From: Lunularia cruciata
Taxonomy: Eukaryota > Streptophyta > Marchantiopsida > Lunulariales > Lunulariaceae
Assembly: GCA_948567375.1 (NCBI GenBank)
Contig: OX419755.1
Span: forward strand, 73,040,944-73,104,943
Direction of reading: 5' to 3'
Length of the DNA stretch: 64,000 bases
The position numbers and the translations under genes are program-made. This document shows, piece after piece, positions 11,967 to 23,079 of the stretch; the stretch's first letter is position 1; each line of letters opens with the position of its first letter. The notes beneath the pieces were generated by a model. That model searched no databases. It was given only the letters and a program-made list of their open reading frames with translations, and was not told the DNA's origin.

Positions 11967-13132
11967 TAGTTGGTGACGTCCTTGTTGCCAATGAAGCTTT
12001 GAACTCTTGGATGGCCGTTTGTGCATTCTGGAGGTGAGAAAGAGGTTCCCATGTGGCATCATGAAGGGGATACTCTTTCCAAAAGACCTTGTATTCCGTA
12101 TGTTGTCGATGGCCTTGTTGAATATGGTGATGCGCAAGGATACAATCAACTTTGTACTCCTCATGATCATTGATAGGGACAGGAAGAGGAGGAAGTTGGA
12201 TTCAAGAGGAAAAGGAAGAGGGGTTAAGAACAAAGGGTTTCAACTTGGAAACATGAAAGACAGGTAGATATGCATGTGACAAGGCAAGGCAAGTTGATAA
12301 GCAACAAGAGAGACAATTTTTGGGTGACATCAAAGGGTCCTATCCAATTAGGTGTAAGTTTATGAACTTGGGTATCAAGTGGGAGAGGGAGGTTACTAGA
12401 GGATAGCATGACTTTATCACTGACTTCAAAGGTGAGATCACAATGATGTTGGTCCGCATATTGTTTTTGACGATTCTGAGCAACAAGGAGGTGAGATTTG
12501 GCTTGTTGGAGAGATTGGGATATAGTGGTCAAGAATGTTGAAGTATGAGGAACTTGAGATGGAGGGGGAGCAAGAAGAGAATCTGGAACAAGCGGATCTT
12601 GGCCAAAATTGAGAAAGAAAGGAGAAAATCAGGTGCTTGCCTATTTGGAATTATTGTAGGCAAATTCTGTAGCTGCAAGACATTCATCCCAATTGGTATG
12701 GTGGACATTGACAAAGGCACGCAACATATCCTCCAATGTCCAATTTGCACGTTTGGTTTGTCCATCAGTTTGAGGATGACAAGCCGTGGACAAAGCAAGC
12801 TTGGTGCCAAGTATCTAGAAGAGTGGTTGCCAAAACTTCTTGGTAAATTGAGGATCATGGTCAAAGATGAGTACACATGGCATCCCATGATGCTTGAAGA
12901 CATTGTTGAAGTAGATTTTTGCTAAGGTTGGAGCATCCATGGTATCACAGGTTGGTGCTAAGTGGATTTGCTTACTAAGCTTATCCACAAACACCACAAT
13001 TGTTTTGTGTCCTTACTTTGTCTTGGGCAAGGATGTGATGAGATCCAAGCTTATATGTTCCCATCGAGCGACTAGAATGGTGATTGGTTAAAGGAGTCCA
13101 CTCGGCTTCTGGTTGTTGGCCTTGTTCCGTTG
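11955..13132 (-). pseudogene. pol: A2 integrase core, C-terminal domain and chromodomain
   Basis: The minus strand encodes the integrase core (VVFVDKLSKQIHLAPT, then HGMPCVLIFDHDPQFTKKFW with the second catalytic Asp), then the C-terminal KLTPNWIGPFDV block, then a chromodomain at about 11970-12150. That chromodomain is open across its whole length, with the aromatic and hydrophobic pattern EEYKVDCILAHH, TEYKVFWKEYP and ATWEPLSHLQNA. Chromodomains direct such elements to marked heterochromatin. The core is broken by frameshifts. Upstream the gene continues across L2 at 25872. Confidence 0.88.
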
Positions 13133-13924
13133 TGTGACAACCCGGCAAATATCACTTTTGCGGTAATCGGGTAAGTAAAGTTTGTTCCCGCAGAGATACG
13201 AGTCAGAAATGTCCAAATACAAAGCAAAGTAACAATTTAGTTCTTCTTGGTTGTGTCTTTAATCTCTCAGGTAGAAACCACACCCAAAAGAGAGTGACAA
13301 GCACTGACTTGCAGTCTTGTCACAAATTCACACTCCTTAATCACAACTCCTTCAAACCTTTCCAAACAATCTTGATTGTGATGATTCAGGCTCTCTCCAA
13401 AATGGCACTTCACTGCAAAATGATTTCGCCTTAGAATTGTGTTCCACCCCTCCACTGAAGGCACAACTTCCTCGATCAAAATTGCTTCACATCAACTTTG
13501 CACTGCACTCACAAATGCAGAATACTACCAACACTACAATTCCTCTCAGATCTATCAAGGCATTGCTCCGATTGCACTTCACTCAAGATCAAACACACAG
13601 AATGAAGATCAAGGCTATGGAATCCAACATCCAACAAGCACTCTGATTTGCACTTTGAATTTCTTCACATACTCACAAACATAGATACAAAGTTGATACT
13701 CGGAATCAAGCTCAAGCAACGAGCACTACTTCACATCACTTTGCTTTATCTATTCTCAGAAATAATGAGCACTGAACAACAATTCTCTGCGAATGCCACT
13801 CTTAAATAATGAACAAATCGTCAGTTCTAACAATTATACCGTTCTACAACAACTTTTCTAACCTGCAGATCCGAAATGACAATGCACCTCTTCATATCTG
13901 CCTCTTCAAATCTCAAAACTGTTA

Positions 13925-16360
13925 CTAATCCGATCTGATGTCTACTTCTTCCTCGGCTTTCAAACCCGAACCCGAAGTAATTTTACTTCCTAATATTCTA
14001 TCCTCGGGTTTCACATCTTCTACTTCTTCTACCAGATCCAGCAATTCTCTTTCCTGATCTGAAATTCCACTAGTGGGCAATCTATCTAACTCCTTATCTC
14101 CCGACCCACTTTTCTCTAATGTTTCTGAGGGCAACTCCAAAGACATTTGGACTCCTATGTTATCTACTTCGGGTTTTGCTTTAACATCTTTCTGAAGTTT
14201 TTCTAGCTCTACTTTCACTAAGTCTAATCTAATGGAAATGTTATCCTCTACCTCTAAAACCTTCCTATCTACATGAGTTCTTAATTTAATTAACAAGGCA
14301 TTCATCTCCGTGTCCTTTGCTTGTCTTTGCCTCGTCTCCTGCACCAACAACTTCAACTTGTGCAGACGCGCTTCTTCAATTCAAACGCTGGCTTCTGCAC
14401 TTAACATCACGTTCACCCTGAGGACTATCTCCTGCAATGGTTCCAATCTTGTCTTCCTTTCTTGTTCTCGATCTGCAAGCCATTCCTCTCGGTACATTGC
14501 TAACTCTTCCTCAAACTCGGCTTTCACCGCTTCCTTCTCTTTCTCCTTCTGTTCAATCTTCTCTTCCTGATTACAAAGTAACTCTTGTAATCTCTCTTCT
14601 TCTCTATATTGCATAGCCAACTCTCATTGCCAGAGTTGCTTCTTCTCCTCCATACTCTCCATCACTCTATTGAGCTCTTGATCCTTCGCTGCTACCCTCG
14701 CCATAGCATGGATAAGCTCTACTCTTGAATCAGCAAACTGCTGCTTCAAGATTTCATATTCGGCTACCTGTCTCTCTCTTGCTATATCACTCTTCCTCGC
14801 AAGATCTTCTCGATAGCTCACTTCTCTCTTAAGGTCTTCAATTACCTGACTTCTCTCTACTGCCTCCGCTTGTAGTACTTCTCTCTCCTCCTCACCTCGG
14901 GTTACACTCCTCTTCAACTCCGAGTTCTCTTCTTCTAATCTTGCTACCACCTGCAATATAGTCTTTACCTCCGGACAAGTTGACTGCATCTCCTTCTTCT
15001 TCTGCTCCAACTTCACCAACAATGGGCACACTACCTCTCGCAAGTACTTCACTCCATCACTGGCAACTTCTTCCTCCCGTGGAGTGGTCTCTCTTTTCTC
15101 CTCGTGTTCTCCTGATACTCACCTTCTTCTCTGGGGTCTTTGTATTGGGATTGATGCCTCACTGCTCGAGCTTTCTTCTACCTCTTCCTTCACTCTACTT
15201 GGCCCCGCCTCACACTTTGCCTTACGTCTCGAGCAAACTCCTTGCTGTACTGCGATCTTCTTGTCCTCTAGCACTGGTACTTCGTCTTCTAGCACTGTAT
15301 TGTCTTTGGCTTCTACCTCGGCTTGCACTTCTTCTTCGTATTCTGCAGCCACTAGCGCCGAGGTCATCTCTCCTCCGTCTTCACTATCACTGCTCGTATC
15401 TCTGCTCTGCAGTGTCAGCTCAGGTTCCTCCTCATGTTCCGAGTCCTTCGTTTTGAGCTCGGCCTCGCCTTCTGAGTCTTGATCTTCTGACTCAATTACC
15501 ACCATTCCTTGCCTCGGGTTACTTCTCTGCATCTTCCGAGGTTTCTTGCTTTCTTCGGCTTCTGCTTGCCAAGTCCTCTTCTTTGTCGGGGTACTCACTA
15601 CGACCTCCACATTTTTCCCTGTCTTTGTGTAGTAGTCGTCCGTGCTCCAGATTTGGAGAATATATTGCTGCTCCTCGACATCAACTTCCTTCCGCACATC
15701 AGGATGGAAGTGCGATACCATCCGATTCTGCTCCGCCAAGTTCACCAAATTGAGCCCGAGGTAGAAGTGTGCTACAAACGGCACAATGTAATGTGGAGGT
15801 GACTTATCCCGTAGATTCCACACCATCTGCCTCGTTCTCCCGTGAAAACACCTCGCCCAATTTATAGGCTCTCCTGCAAACAACTTATGGAAGAACACCG
15901 CTTGGTGTTTCATCACATAAGTTGTTCTCTCCGGCTTCAAAATTGCCATGAGAGCACTCACGATCCCTCTCTTCACTGGATCCTTGTAACTCTCTACCTT
16001 GTACCCATTCTTTGTTCTCTTCGACGAGAAGGCATCTCTCACCTCTTGAGTTTCTTGGGCTATCTCTCCTTTCCCCAAGAATGTAGCTCCCTGCTCCGAG
16101 CCCGCCTCCTTCCCGAGTACGAGTCTCCAGTCCGACTCTGTCCAGCAAGCCGGATTTCCTCTCTTCCCTTCTTCCTTGGGTCCATCGAGACACTTACTCT
16201 CGATGATTTTTGTCATGAATCCTGGAAAACTTACGTTCGAGTTCCATGCCAGAAAGGTGATCCGAAGTTGGCTCAAGACTTTGATCCCCGCTATCACATC
16301 TAATCTCCGAATTGCATGATTTCTCACTACGAATTTGGAGTTCTTCTTCCCTCCTCCCAT
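13925..16360 (-). pseudogene. L2 3'-LTR ORF: coiled-coil protein, subfamily I (best copy)
   Basis: Function unknown; no family recognised. The frame is open from 16498 to 15119. I place the start at the internal Met at 16360 (MGGGKKNS), because the other subfamily starts at the matching MAKKV and because the TATA box lies only about 28 bases before the first ATG. Order from that Met: conserved domain, about residues 1-235 (HAIRRLDV, ITFLAWN, WTESDWRLVLG, NGYKVESYKDP, FFHKLFAG, CFHGRTRQMV, FVAHFYLGLNL); charged Glu/Lys/Ser region to about 415; long coiled coil to about 700; acidic tail ending DIRSD. A CGA-to-TGA stop near 15119 and further stops at 14624 and 14381 break it. The last two are shared with the other LTR. 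Confidence 0.85.
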
Positions 16361-16520
16361 CTCTTCTGATTTCTCACTTTCTCTCAATTTCACTCTTGCA
16401 ACTTCTTCCTTATGCACTAACACAAGTCCAACTCTATTTCCCTTTCCCCGATCACCTACAAGACGACTCCTCAATGGCAAAGGAAAATTGCTTGACATTT
16501 TGTGGTTGCAGTTTTGTTTT

Positions 16521-16526
16521 TTTATA
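16521..16526 (-). promoter_or_regulatory. TATA box of the L2 LTR
   Basis: The minus strand reads CTCTATAAAAAAAC. The same CTCTATAAAAA lies at the matching place in L3 (40693-40698). In both copies it is about 28 bases before the first ATG of the long frame, so transcription should begin at or near that ATG and translation more likely starts at the conserved Met further in. Confidence 0.65.
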
Positions 16527-16776
16527 GAGTTTCACTTCTTTGTTCTTTGTCACTTTGAGTTTCTACCGAGAAATCACACCTCCGGCATGCACCTGTCACT
16601 GTCAATCAACCTTCGTGCATATGAGCCGCCAGTTTTGAAACAACCCCTTCTTGAATTTCTTGCCCCAACGAAAGGTTGTTAGACTGTCTTCACCTCGGGT
16701 TGAGCTCCCCCCGATCTGAAGACAATTTACTTTGGGTTGTATGCTGACAGGGCATTTTTGAGTACTTCACCTTATG

Positions 16777-16800
16777 ACCCGAAGTCATTTTACTTCGGGT
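16777..16800. promoter_or_regulatory. Perfect 9+6+9 palindrome in the L2 LTR promoter region
   Basis: ACCCGAAGT and ACTTCGGGT are perfect inverted arms around a 6-base loop. The partner LTR has the same palindrome with both arms changed in step (25731-25754: ACCCAAAGT and ACTTTGGGT). Further CTTYGGGTT or ACCCRAAG boxes lie at 16694-16740. Related pairs occur in L1 (7747-7769) and in the right LTR of L3 (42428-42451). This could be a factor-binding site or a hairpin. Confidence 0.55.
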
Positions 16801-16912
16801 TTCATCCCAAAGACTCTTTTCTTTGCTTTCTTTGGCCATACAGGCACAATCCGACTTCTCTATACACTTCTTCTCCTTTAGTCTTAAAAAAACAAAAAAT
16901 GTGGGCACCACA

Positions 16913-16925
16913 TACCCCTTCCCTC
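16913..16925 (-). other. L2 polypurine tract
   Basis: GAGGGAAGGGGTA on the minus strand sits immediately before the 3' LTR and overlaps the integrase stop codon (TGA at 16924-16926). The same tract follows the left LTR of L3 at 41084-41096 with minor changes. Confidence 0.85.
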
Positions 16926-19900
16926 AAATGTGAGCGTCCCCACGAACATAGACCTTGGGTGCTTTAGAAACGTCCAAGTCTATGGTCCAATATCTCCGAA
17001 CTCTCCACCCGTTTACTTGAGTGGCAAAAGGATTACCTTCCAAATCGACAAGTTGCATGGATCCATTTTCATAAAGATGAAGAACTCGATAGGGATCCAT
17101 CCATCTCAAATGCAACTTGCCTGGAAAAAATATTCAGCGATTGTCATATAACAAAACCAAATCCCCTTCTCGTACAATCACAGGCTTGATTCTCTTATCG
17201 TGCCTGACTTTCCTCTGTGCTTGTACTTCTTTTGTGGTTTGCATTGCATCGTCTCTTTTCTCTTCTAACCACATCAGTTGATGAATCCGAAGATCTTGAC
17301 TTTCTTCTTCTGACATTCGTTCTTCGCACAAAACCCGATATGTCAAAACTTCAAATTCAACTGGCAGTATGGGATGCAAGCCATATGTCAAGAAGTATGG
17401 AGTTTGTTTGGTTGTAATCTTCTCTGTCGTTCAATATGCCCACAACGCGGCTGGTAATTTTGTATCCCAGTCATAGGCGTAATTGACAGTCACCTTATTC
17501 AAAATTTTACAAAGTAACCCATTCGCTTTTCCGTTAAGCCATTTGCTTTTGGGTTATAGGGAGTCGTCTTCCGATGTTTAATCTGAAAGTACTTGGTTAA
17601 CGCCTCCATTATAGAGTTCAAAAAATGTGTTCCTCGGTCACTGACCAATTCCAGAGGACACCCATATCGGGAGATGATGTTTCAAAAGAAAAATTCCGCC
17701 ACAGTTTCAGCATCATCTCTGTGAGTTGCTTCCGCTTTGACCATCTTGGTAGCATAGTCAGTGCACACCAAAATGTATTGCTTTCTTGTGACTTGGGTCA
17801 CTGGTTGAATGGGACCCACAAAATCAATCCCCCATTTCTCAAATGGGGCCAAAGGCAAAATTGGTCTCAAAGGCCATTGAGAAGTAGCCATCGGCTTCCT
17901 TGTTCTCTGACAAGCATCATAGCTTCGGATATGAGCACGTACATCTTTGTACATTGTAGGCCACCAATACCCTGCCAAAAGAATTTTCTTTACAGTATTC
18001 TTCAGAGCATAGTGTCCTCCCGATGCTTCGGAGTGTAAAGATTCAATTACTCCTCCTACTCCGTATGACTCCCAGCATCGCCGAAGTACTTCGTCTTTGC
18101 CCATCTTAAATAAAATGCTGTGTTTAAGCTGGTACGGCCCCATTTTCATGAGAAAGACTGCCCGCTGTTCCGGGTCCATCCCCTCAGGACAATGGAGAGT
18201 ATTCAGATAATTATATTTAGCTGCATACCTCGTACTTTGCATTGCTGATAAGTGATACAACTCTTTGTCAGGGAACCGATCGTCAATTTCCCACTCCTGG
18301 TCTTGAGTTTCTAACCTGGACAGGAAGTCCGCATTCAAATGAAAAGCTCCCTTCCTTACTTCTACAGTATACGTGAACTCTTGTAATAACAAGATCCATC
18401 TTGCAATTTGTCCCGATAAATCTGCCTTCTTGACCAAATGTTGCAATGCATAATGGTCAACATAGAAGACAAACTCATACCCCAACAAATAATGACGGAA
18501 TTTCTTGCAGGCATACACCATTCCGAGTGCTTCTCTTTCAGTCGTCAAATAATTCTTTTCAGAAACTGAAAGTTGTCGGCTGGCATAATACATTGGGTAG
18601 TCCTTCTTCTTCTTGTCCTTCTGACTTAAGACAACCCCGATGGCCATGGACAAAGTGTCCACATACACATGAAAAGGGACGTCCCAATTCGGGGCCCTCA
18701 TGATTGGTGCTTCAACCAGTTTCTTCTTCAACACCTGGAAAGCTTCTTCTTGATTTGCTTCCCACAGATAGTCTTCGGATTTCTTCAGAAGCTTTGTAAG
18801 TGGTGCAGCAAGCACTGCATAGTTTGACACAAAGTGTCTGTAATATCCGACATGTCCCAAGAAGGCTCTCAGCTCCCGGATGTTCTTTGGAGATTCCAAA
18901 GCTGCGATTATCTTAACCTTCTCAACATTGACTTCAATACCTTGGCTTGACACCCGATGCCCCAGAAGAATTCCCTCCTTCATTGCGAAGAAGCATTTCT
19001 CCGGGTGTAATGACAAGCCGGCAAAACGACACCTTTCAAACATTTGGCGAAGGTAATCTAAATGTACATCTCTTTGTCCAAACACACAAAAGTCATCAAT
19101 AAAAACTTCCACAAATTTGCACAAGAAATCCTTGAAGATTGAATTCATCATCCGCTGGAAAGTAGCGGGAGCATTACACAACCCAAAGGGCATTTGATTG
19201 TAAGCAAAAGTGCCCCAATTGGTCGTGAATGTAGTTTTATCCTTGTCTTCTTCTTGAATGGATACTTGATTGTACCCTGAAAATCCATCGAGAAAACTAT
19301 AACAAGGATGCCCAGCTACCTAATCTAAAATTGTATCGGTAAAAGGCAAGGGATGATGATCTTTCCTTGTAACTGCGTTCAACTTTCGGAAGTCTTGGCA
19401 CACTCGGATCTTCCCTGTTTTCTTCTTTGGGACAATGACAATGGGGGAGACCCATTCATTGCTTAAGATAGGGAAGATGATTCTGGCCCCTAAGTACTTG
19501 TCGATTTCATCTTTTACCAAAAGCGAGTACTTCGGGTTTAGGCGGTATTGTCGCTGCCGAACCGGAACTGCACCTTCAACCAAATCAATCCGGTGTTCTC
19601 CGAATTCTCGTGGAATACCCGGCATTTGATCAATCGACCAGGCAAATACATCTTGGAACTCTATAAACAGGGCAGTGTATCCTGCCAACTCCTCCGAAGT
19701 AACTGTCTTCAAGATTTTTAAAACTTTTCCTTCAGTTAGTAACACATCTTGATAGTCATCGGGGTTGATGACTCCTTCAACGTGGCTTACTTGGCTTAAT
19801 CTGAGGAGAGCGGCCATCAAACCTCCTTCCTCCAAGTCAGGTTCACCCGAGGCGAGGTCATATGGATCTTCGTCTTCAATATCTACCTCGTAGCATTCCA

Positions 19901-20048
19901 AGTAATTAACTTGGACTTCGTCTTTGGATTCGTCTGAGGACAAAGACAATGAGTCTTTGGATTTGTCCTCCTCTTCCGACGAACTTGTTTCCCCGAGATG
20001 GGGAACCTTTGTCCAACTCACAGTCACTAGCTTCTGATCTTTGGACAA
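16924..20048 (-). pseudogene. pol: L2 pol: reverse transcriptase, RNase H, integrase
   Basis: The minus-strand RT has SPIVIVPKKKTGKIRVCQDF, then FGLCNAPATFQRMM and the catalytic VFIDDFCVFG, all intact. RNase H follows (HVYVDTLSMAIG, YYASRQLSVSEKNY, VDHYALQHLV). Integrase has the zinc-finger end with one cysteine replaced (SYDACQ for SCDACQ), core GIDFVGPI, LVSDRGTHF and the NGLTEKANGLL glutamate box, then a C-terminal FFPGKLHLRW-like domain. It ends at the polypurine tract with no chromodomain. An in-frame TAG near 19319 and stops near 17682 and 17391 break an otherwise long frame. The pattern fits Athila/Tat-type elements. Confidence 0.9.
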
Positions 20049-20108
20049 AATGTCCTTGAATCTTAACTGTTGCTAATGCCAATCCACTACAACTTGGGCA
20101 CTGTACAA

Positions 20109-20903
20109 CTAGGGTTTGCCGATCAACAGAGGGTAACCAGTTTTTGTCATTGGCCGCAACACGATATAATTCAACTTGAAGGGTACCCCTCCAATGATCG
20201 TGGTAATGTTTGACAGCATGCCCAAGGGCCGTCTCCTGGTTTGGTCTGCGAACTTCAAAACTCGAGGTGTGGGTTCAAACGTATGATACCCGAGTTGATT
20301 TGCAGTATCTTTGGTCATGACATTCACACCGGACCCGGAGTCAATGGGTATCAATGTGATCATGCACCTTGCAATCTCCGCGTCTACCTCGGGAGATCCC
20401 AAATCTTCTTGTTCAATATGATAAATAGCAGGCAAGTCCTTCTTTGACATCGACCTCACTTTCTTGAGGGCCGAATTAAGTTGTCTCTTGTACAGCTTGT
20501 TATCTTCCCACAATTGCTTGAATGTAACGTTGGCATTTGTGGTGGCCAGATTGGCTACAATATCATATTGGGGAACTCCTCCCAATTTGACCGTCTTTGT
20601 CTTTGGCTTTGGGTCCGAAGTCTCTCCATGTTCCCTCTTGACTTTGGGACGCTTAAAAATGGTGACGGGCTTGCTGATGGCCTTAACCCGAGGTTCCTCG
20701 GGTTGGCCCACCTTGGCTTGGATTAGACCCTTTACTTTGGATTGGATGTCCGCCGGAAAAATTGGAGACTTTGTCTTCGTCTCCTCTTCCAAACTCAGTT
20801 CCCGAGTCCTGAGTAATGCCTCCTTTAATTCTTTCTGCAAGGCTTTAGCTTTGGCTTTTTGAGGATCTTTTCCTCCTTGACCAAAAGAATGGCTTTTGGG
20901 CAT
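20109..20903 (-). pseudogene. L2 aspartic protease region
   Basis: The frame carries IPIDSGSGVNVM, the active-site Asp-Ser-Gly of a retropepsin, followed by LKFADQTRRRPLGML and YPLLIGKP. This is the arrangement seen in Athila/Tat proteases. The N-terminal part (about 160 residues) is basic and may be the gag-protease linker. It is separated from RT by a short stretch with a stop, and probably formed one gag-pol frame with its neighbours originally. The catalytic site itself is intact. Confidence 0.85.
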
Positions 20904-21118
20904 AGTCTCTTCGCCTTTCGGGAAGACGACAAGGTCGTACTCAGTTCTTCGGGATCACGCTTCTTCTTGCTAGAGCGTGTCTCAACCTTCAAAATTTCAA
21001 GGTCCGGCCATTCTCCTTTTGAGGCCGGACTCCCTTCTTGAGGTCTTTCTTCCTCAAGAGTAATGCAATTTACATTTGTATCCCCCTTCGGCTGAAGTGA
21101 TGCACGCTCAGCGGGGGT

Positions 21119-22991
21119 CTATACATACTTTACAGGCGGCTTTGGGTTCAGTGGGTGAGGGCATTGGTTGCCCATATGCCCCGATCCTTTATAGTTTCCG
21201 CACAAGGGAACATACCCAATTTGCCTTCTTGGCTCGGGACAGTTTGGGGACCAATGTCCCATCGAGCCACAATTATAACAGGCTCCGGGTGCAACATTCT
21301 GAGGCTGATTTTGGTTGCTCATTGGTGGTCTTTGTGGAGGAGCATTGGGGTTATACTCCTTGGGTCCAAACCTCGGACCTTGATACGATGTGCTTGCTTG
21401 AGGCTGTACCTCCTGAGTTTGGTACACCGCCTCTTTGTCCTCGTCTTGGTTCCATCCCGGAATCCAATCAATTTGCTGCACCGGGAATGCATTACGAGTA
21501 TTGCATTCTGTGTTGGCGTGGCCGGATTTGCCACATGCGGTGCATCACACATTAGATTGTCCAAATGTTGGGGCCTTTCTTCGATCCTTAGCCCCAATCA
21601 TCTGGATCTTGAAATCCGAAAACTCCTTAATGAGGGCATCCAGCTTTGTATCCGCCTTATGTACACTCTTGGCTGGAGGAGTCACTGGTTTCTTGCCTCC
21701 ACGTCTTTTGACTCATCTTGGCTTTGATTCTTCTTTGGATTCCGAAGAAGAGCTTGAAGACGTAGAGGATTTGTTCAAAGACGGGGAGGTGCTGCGCGAA
21801 GCTCTCCTTCTGGGCTTCTTGCCTTTCTTCTCTCGATTTCTCCGGTTACCGGCAGAGTGAGAGTGGGCCACTTCATAATGAGCAACATGTTTGAGTACTT
21901 TGTCTAGGGAAGTTATGTTCCTCTCCCTGGCAAAGATTTGTATCTCTGGTGAAAGGCCCATAGGAACCAAGTAATGGCTTGGGCATCGGAGTAACCCACC
22001 ACCTCCGATTGCTTGGGAACTTGGTTCAGTAGTGCCATGAACCACTTAGAGTAGTCTATCAACTTCTCCTTCTTGCCACGTCCAAATCGTTGAGTGCCGC
22101 GAAGACACTTGTATCGTAGTCAACTTCCCAGAATCGTTCCAGGAAGTTGTTTCTCAAGTCTGCCCAGTCCGCTGGTACAAACCCCTTTTGGGTCACATGG
22201 GTGTACCAGCTCCGAGCTTTCTTGCGGAGCAGACTTGGGAAAATTCTCAGTCGATCCACCAAGTCATGCTCCTTGTTAGCAAAGGAGATGACTTCAAATT
22301 CTTCGATGAATTCATCGGGGTCTTCGTCTTGTTCTGTCCCCTTGTACTTCTGATAGGCGTATCGGGTGACAGGGAGCAAAGTCATTGTTCGATGCACTAG
22401 GATCGGCTGAGGTAATGTGGAACTTGACGGAACGGAAGGATTGGCTGGAATTGATGCCGTGTTGTCAGCCCAGGGATTCCAATTCGTGAAATTCAAGGTA
22501 GGGTCTTCTTTGACAATTTCTGCTATGAGGGTGTTGACTTCAACCCGAGTGGAAGATTCAAGATCAACACCTTTGATGGGTTCTTCAAAATTCCTTCGGG
22601 ACAACTGAGGAATCGTTTGTAGAAGATGTTGACACTCGTCTTTAGTAAGTGTTCGTGCTGTCTTTTCTCAAACAAAGGTCTTCAAGGAAACAAATTCCTT
22701 TACAGCTCTAGGAGAAGTTGGTGTACTGGGCCGCAATGCATATGTTTGCCCACTTGATTCTTTCTTCTTCTTGGAAGAAGAGGGAGATGCAAAGTAGCCT
22801 TGCCAACCGCCTTCACGTTTCTTGTGGTCAAGTTCTCGTAGGGCTTCTTGCACTTTGTGAAGGAGTTGAAACTCCAACACCTCTCGTTTAGTTTTGTCAA
22901 TGATGGATGGGACGTTCAGAGGGTCGTCTTCTTCATGCTGAAATGCTCGTCTTTGAGCTCTCTCTTCCCGTTGTTCTCTCAATGCAGACAT
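21119..22991 (-). pseudogene. gag: L2 gag with one intact and one mutated zinc knuckle
   Basis: The minus strand begins MSALREQREERAQRR at 22991, close after the primer site, which suits a gag start. The central retro-gag block follows (DEFIEEFEVISFANKEH, KKARSWYTHVTQ, RNNFLERFWEVDYD). Near the end are two knuckles: CYNCGSMGHWSPNC, intact, and CGNYKGSGHMGNQC, where Tyr replaces the second Cys. Stops at about 22668 and 22059 and decay at 21500-22050 break the frame. Gag packages the RNA in a cytoplasmic particle. Confidence 0.87.
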
Positions 22992-23054
22992 TCATATTGC
23001 GGTGATACCCAATTTCCAATTTGGCTTTGTATTCTTCTACTTCCGAGATTTGTA

Positions 23055-23072
23055 TCCCCGGCAGCGGCACCA
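23055..23072 (-). other. L2 primer-binding site, tRNA-Asp type
   Basis: TGGTGCCGCTGCCGGGGA on the minus strand differs by two transitions from TGGCGCCGTTGCCGGGGA, the site complementary to plant tRNA-Asp used by Athila/Tat elements. It lies seven bases inside the 5' LTR end. Confidence 0.8.
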
Positions 23073-23079
23073 AAAATCA

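Larger units (their letters stand above)
13133..16912 (-). repeat. L2 3' LTR, full length
   Basis: The LTR begins TGTGGTGCCCACATT and ends CGGGTTGTCACA on the minus strand. In that orientation it holds about 390 bp of presumed promoter with palindromic boxes and a TATA box, then the LTR-encoded ORF (16360-13925), then about 790 bp of conserved non-coding sequence up to the end. That last part would be U5 leader in front of gag in the 5' LTR. LTRs of plant elements are usually a few hundred bases to about 2 kb and rarely coding. Confidence 0.93.

Noticed and set aside
14980-15482. Long plus-strand frames rich in Ser and Leu across the LTR ORF regions
   Set aside because: They are antisense to the Glu/Lys-rich coiled-coil coding sequence, whose complement is Ser/Leu/Phe-rich and poor in stops. 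They vary between copies while the minus-strand protein is conserved.
13133-16912. The LTR ORF being a host gene captured once between LTRs
   Set aside because: The coding region lies inside both LTRs of L2 and inside four solo LTRs, bounded by target duplications, so it is part of the LTR itself.
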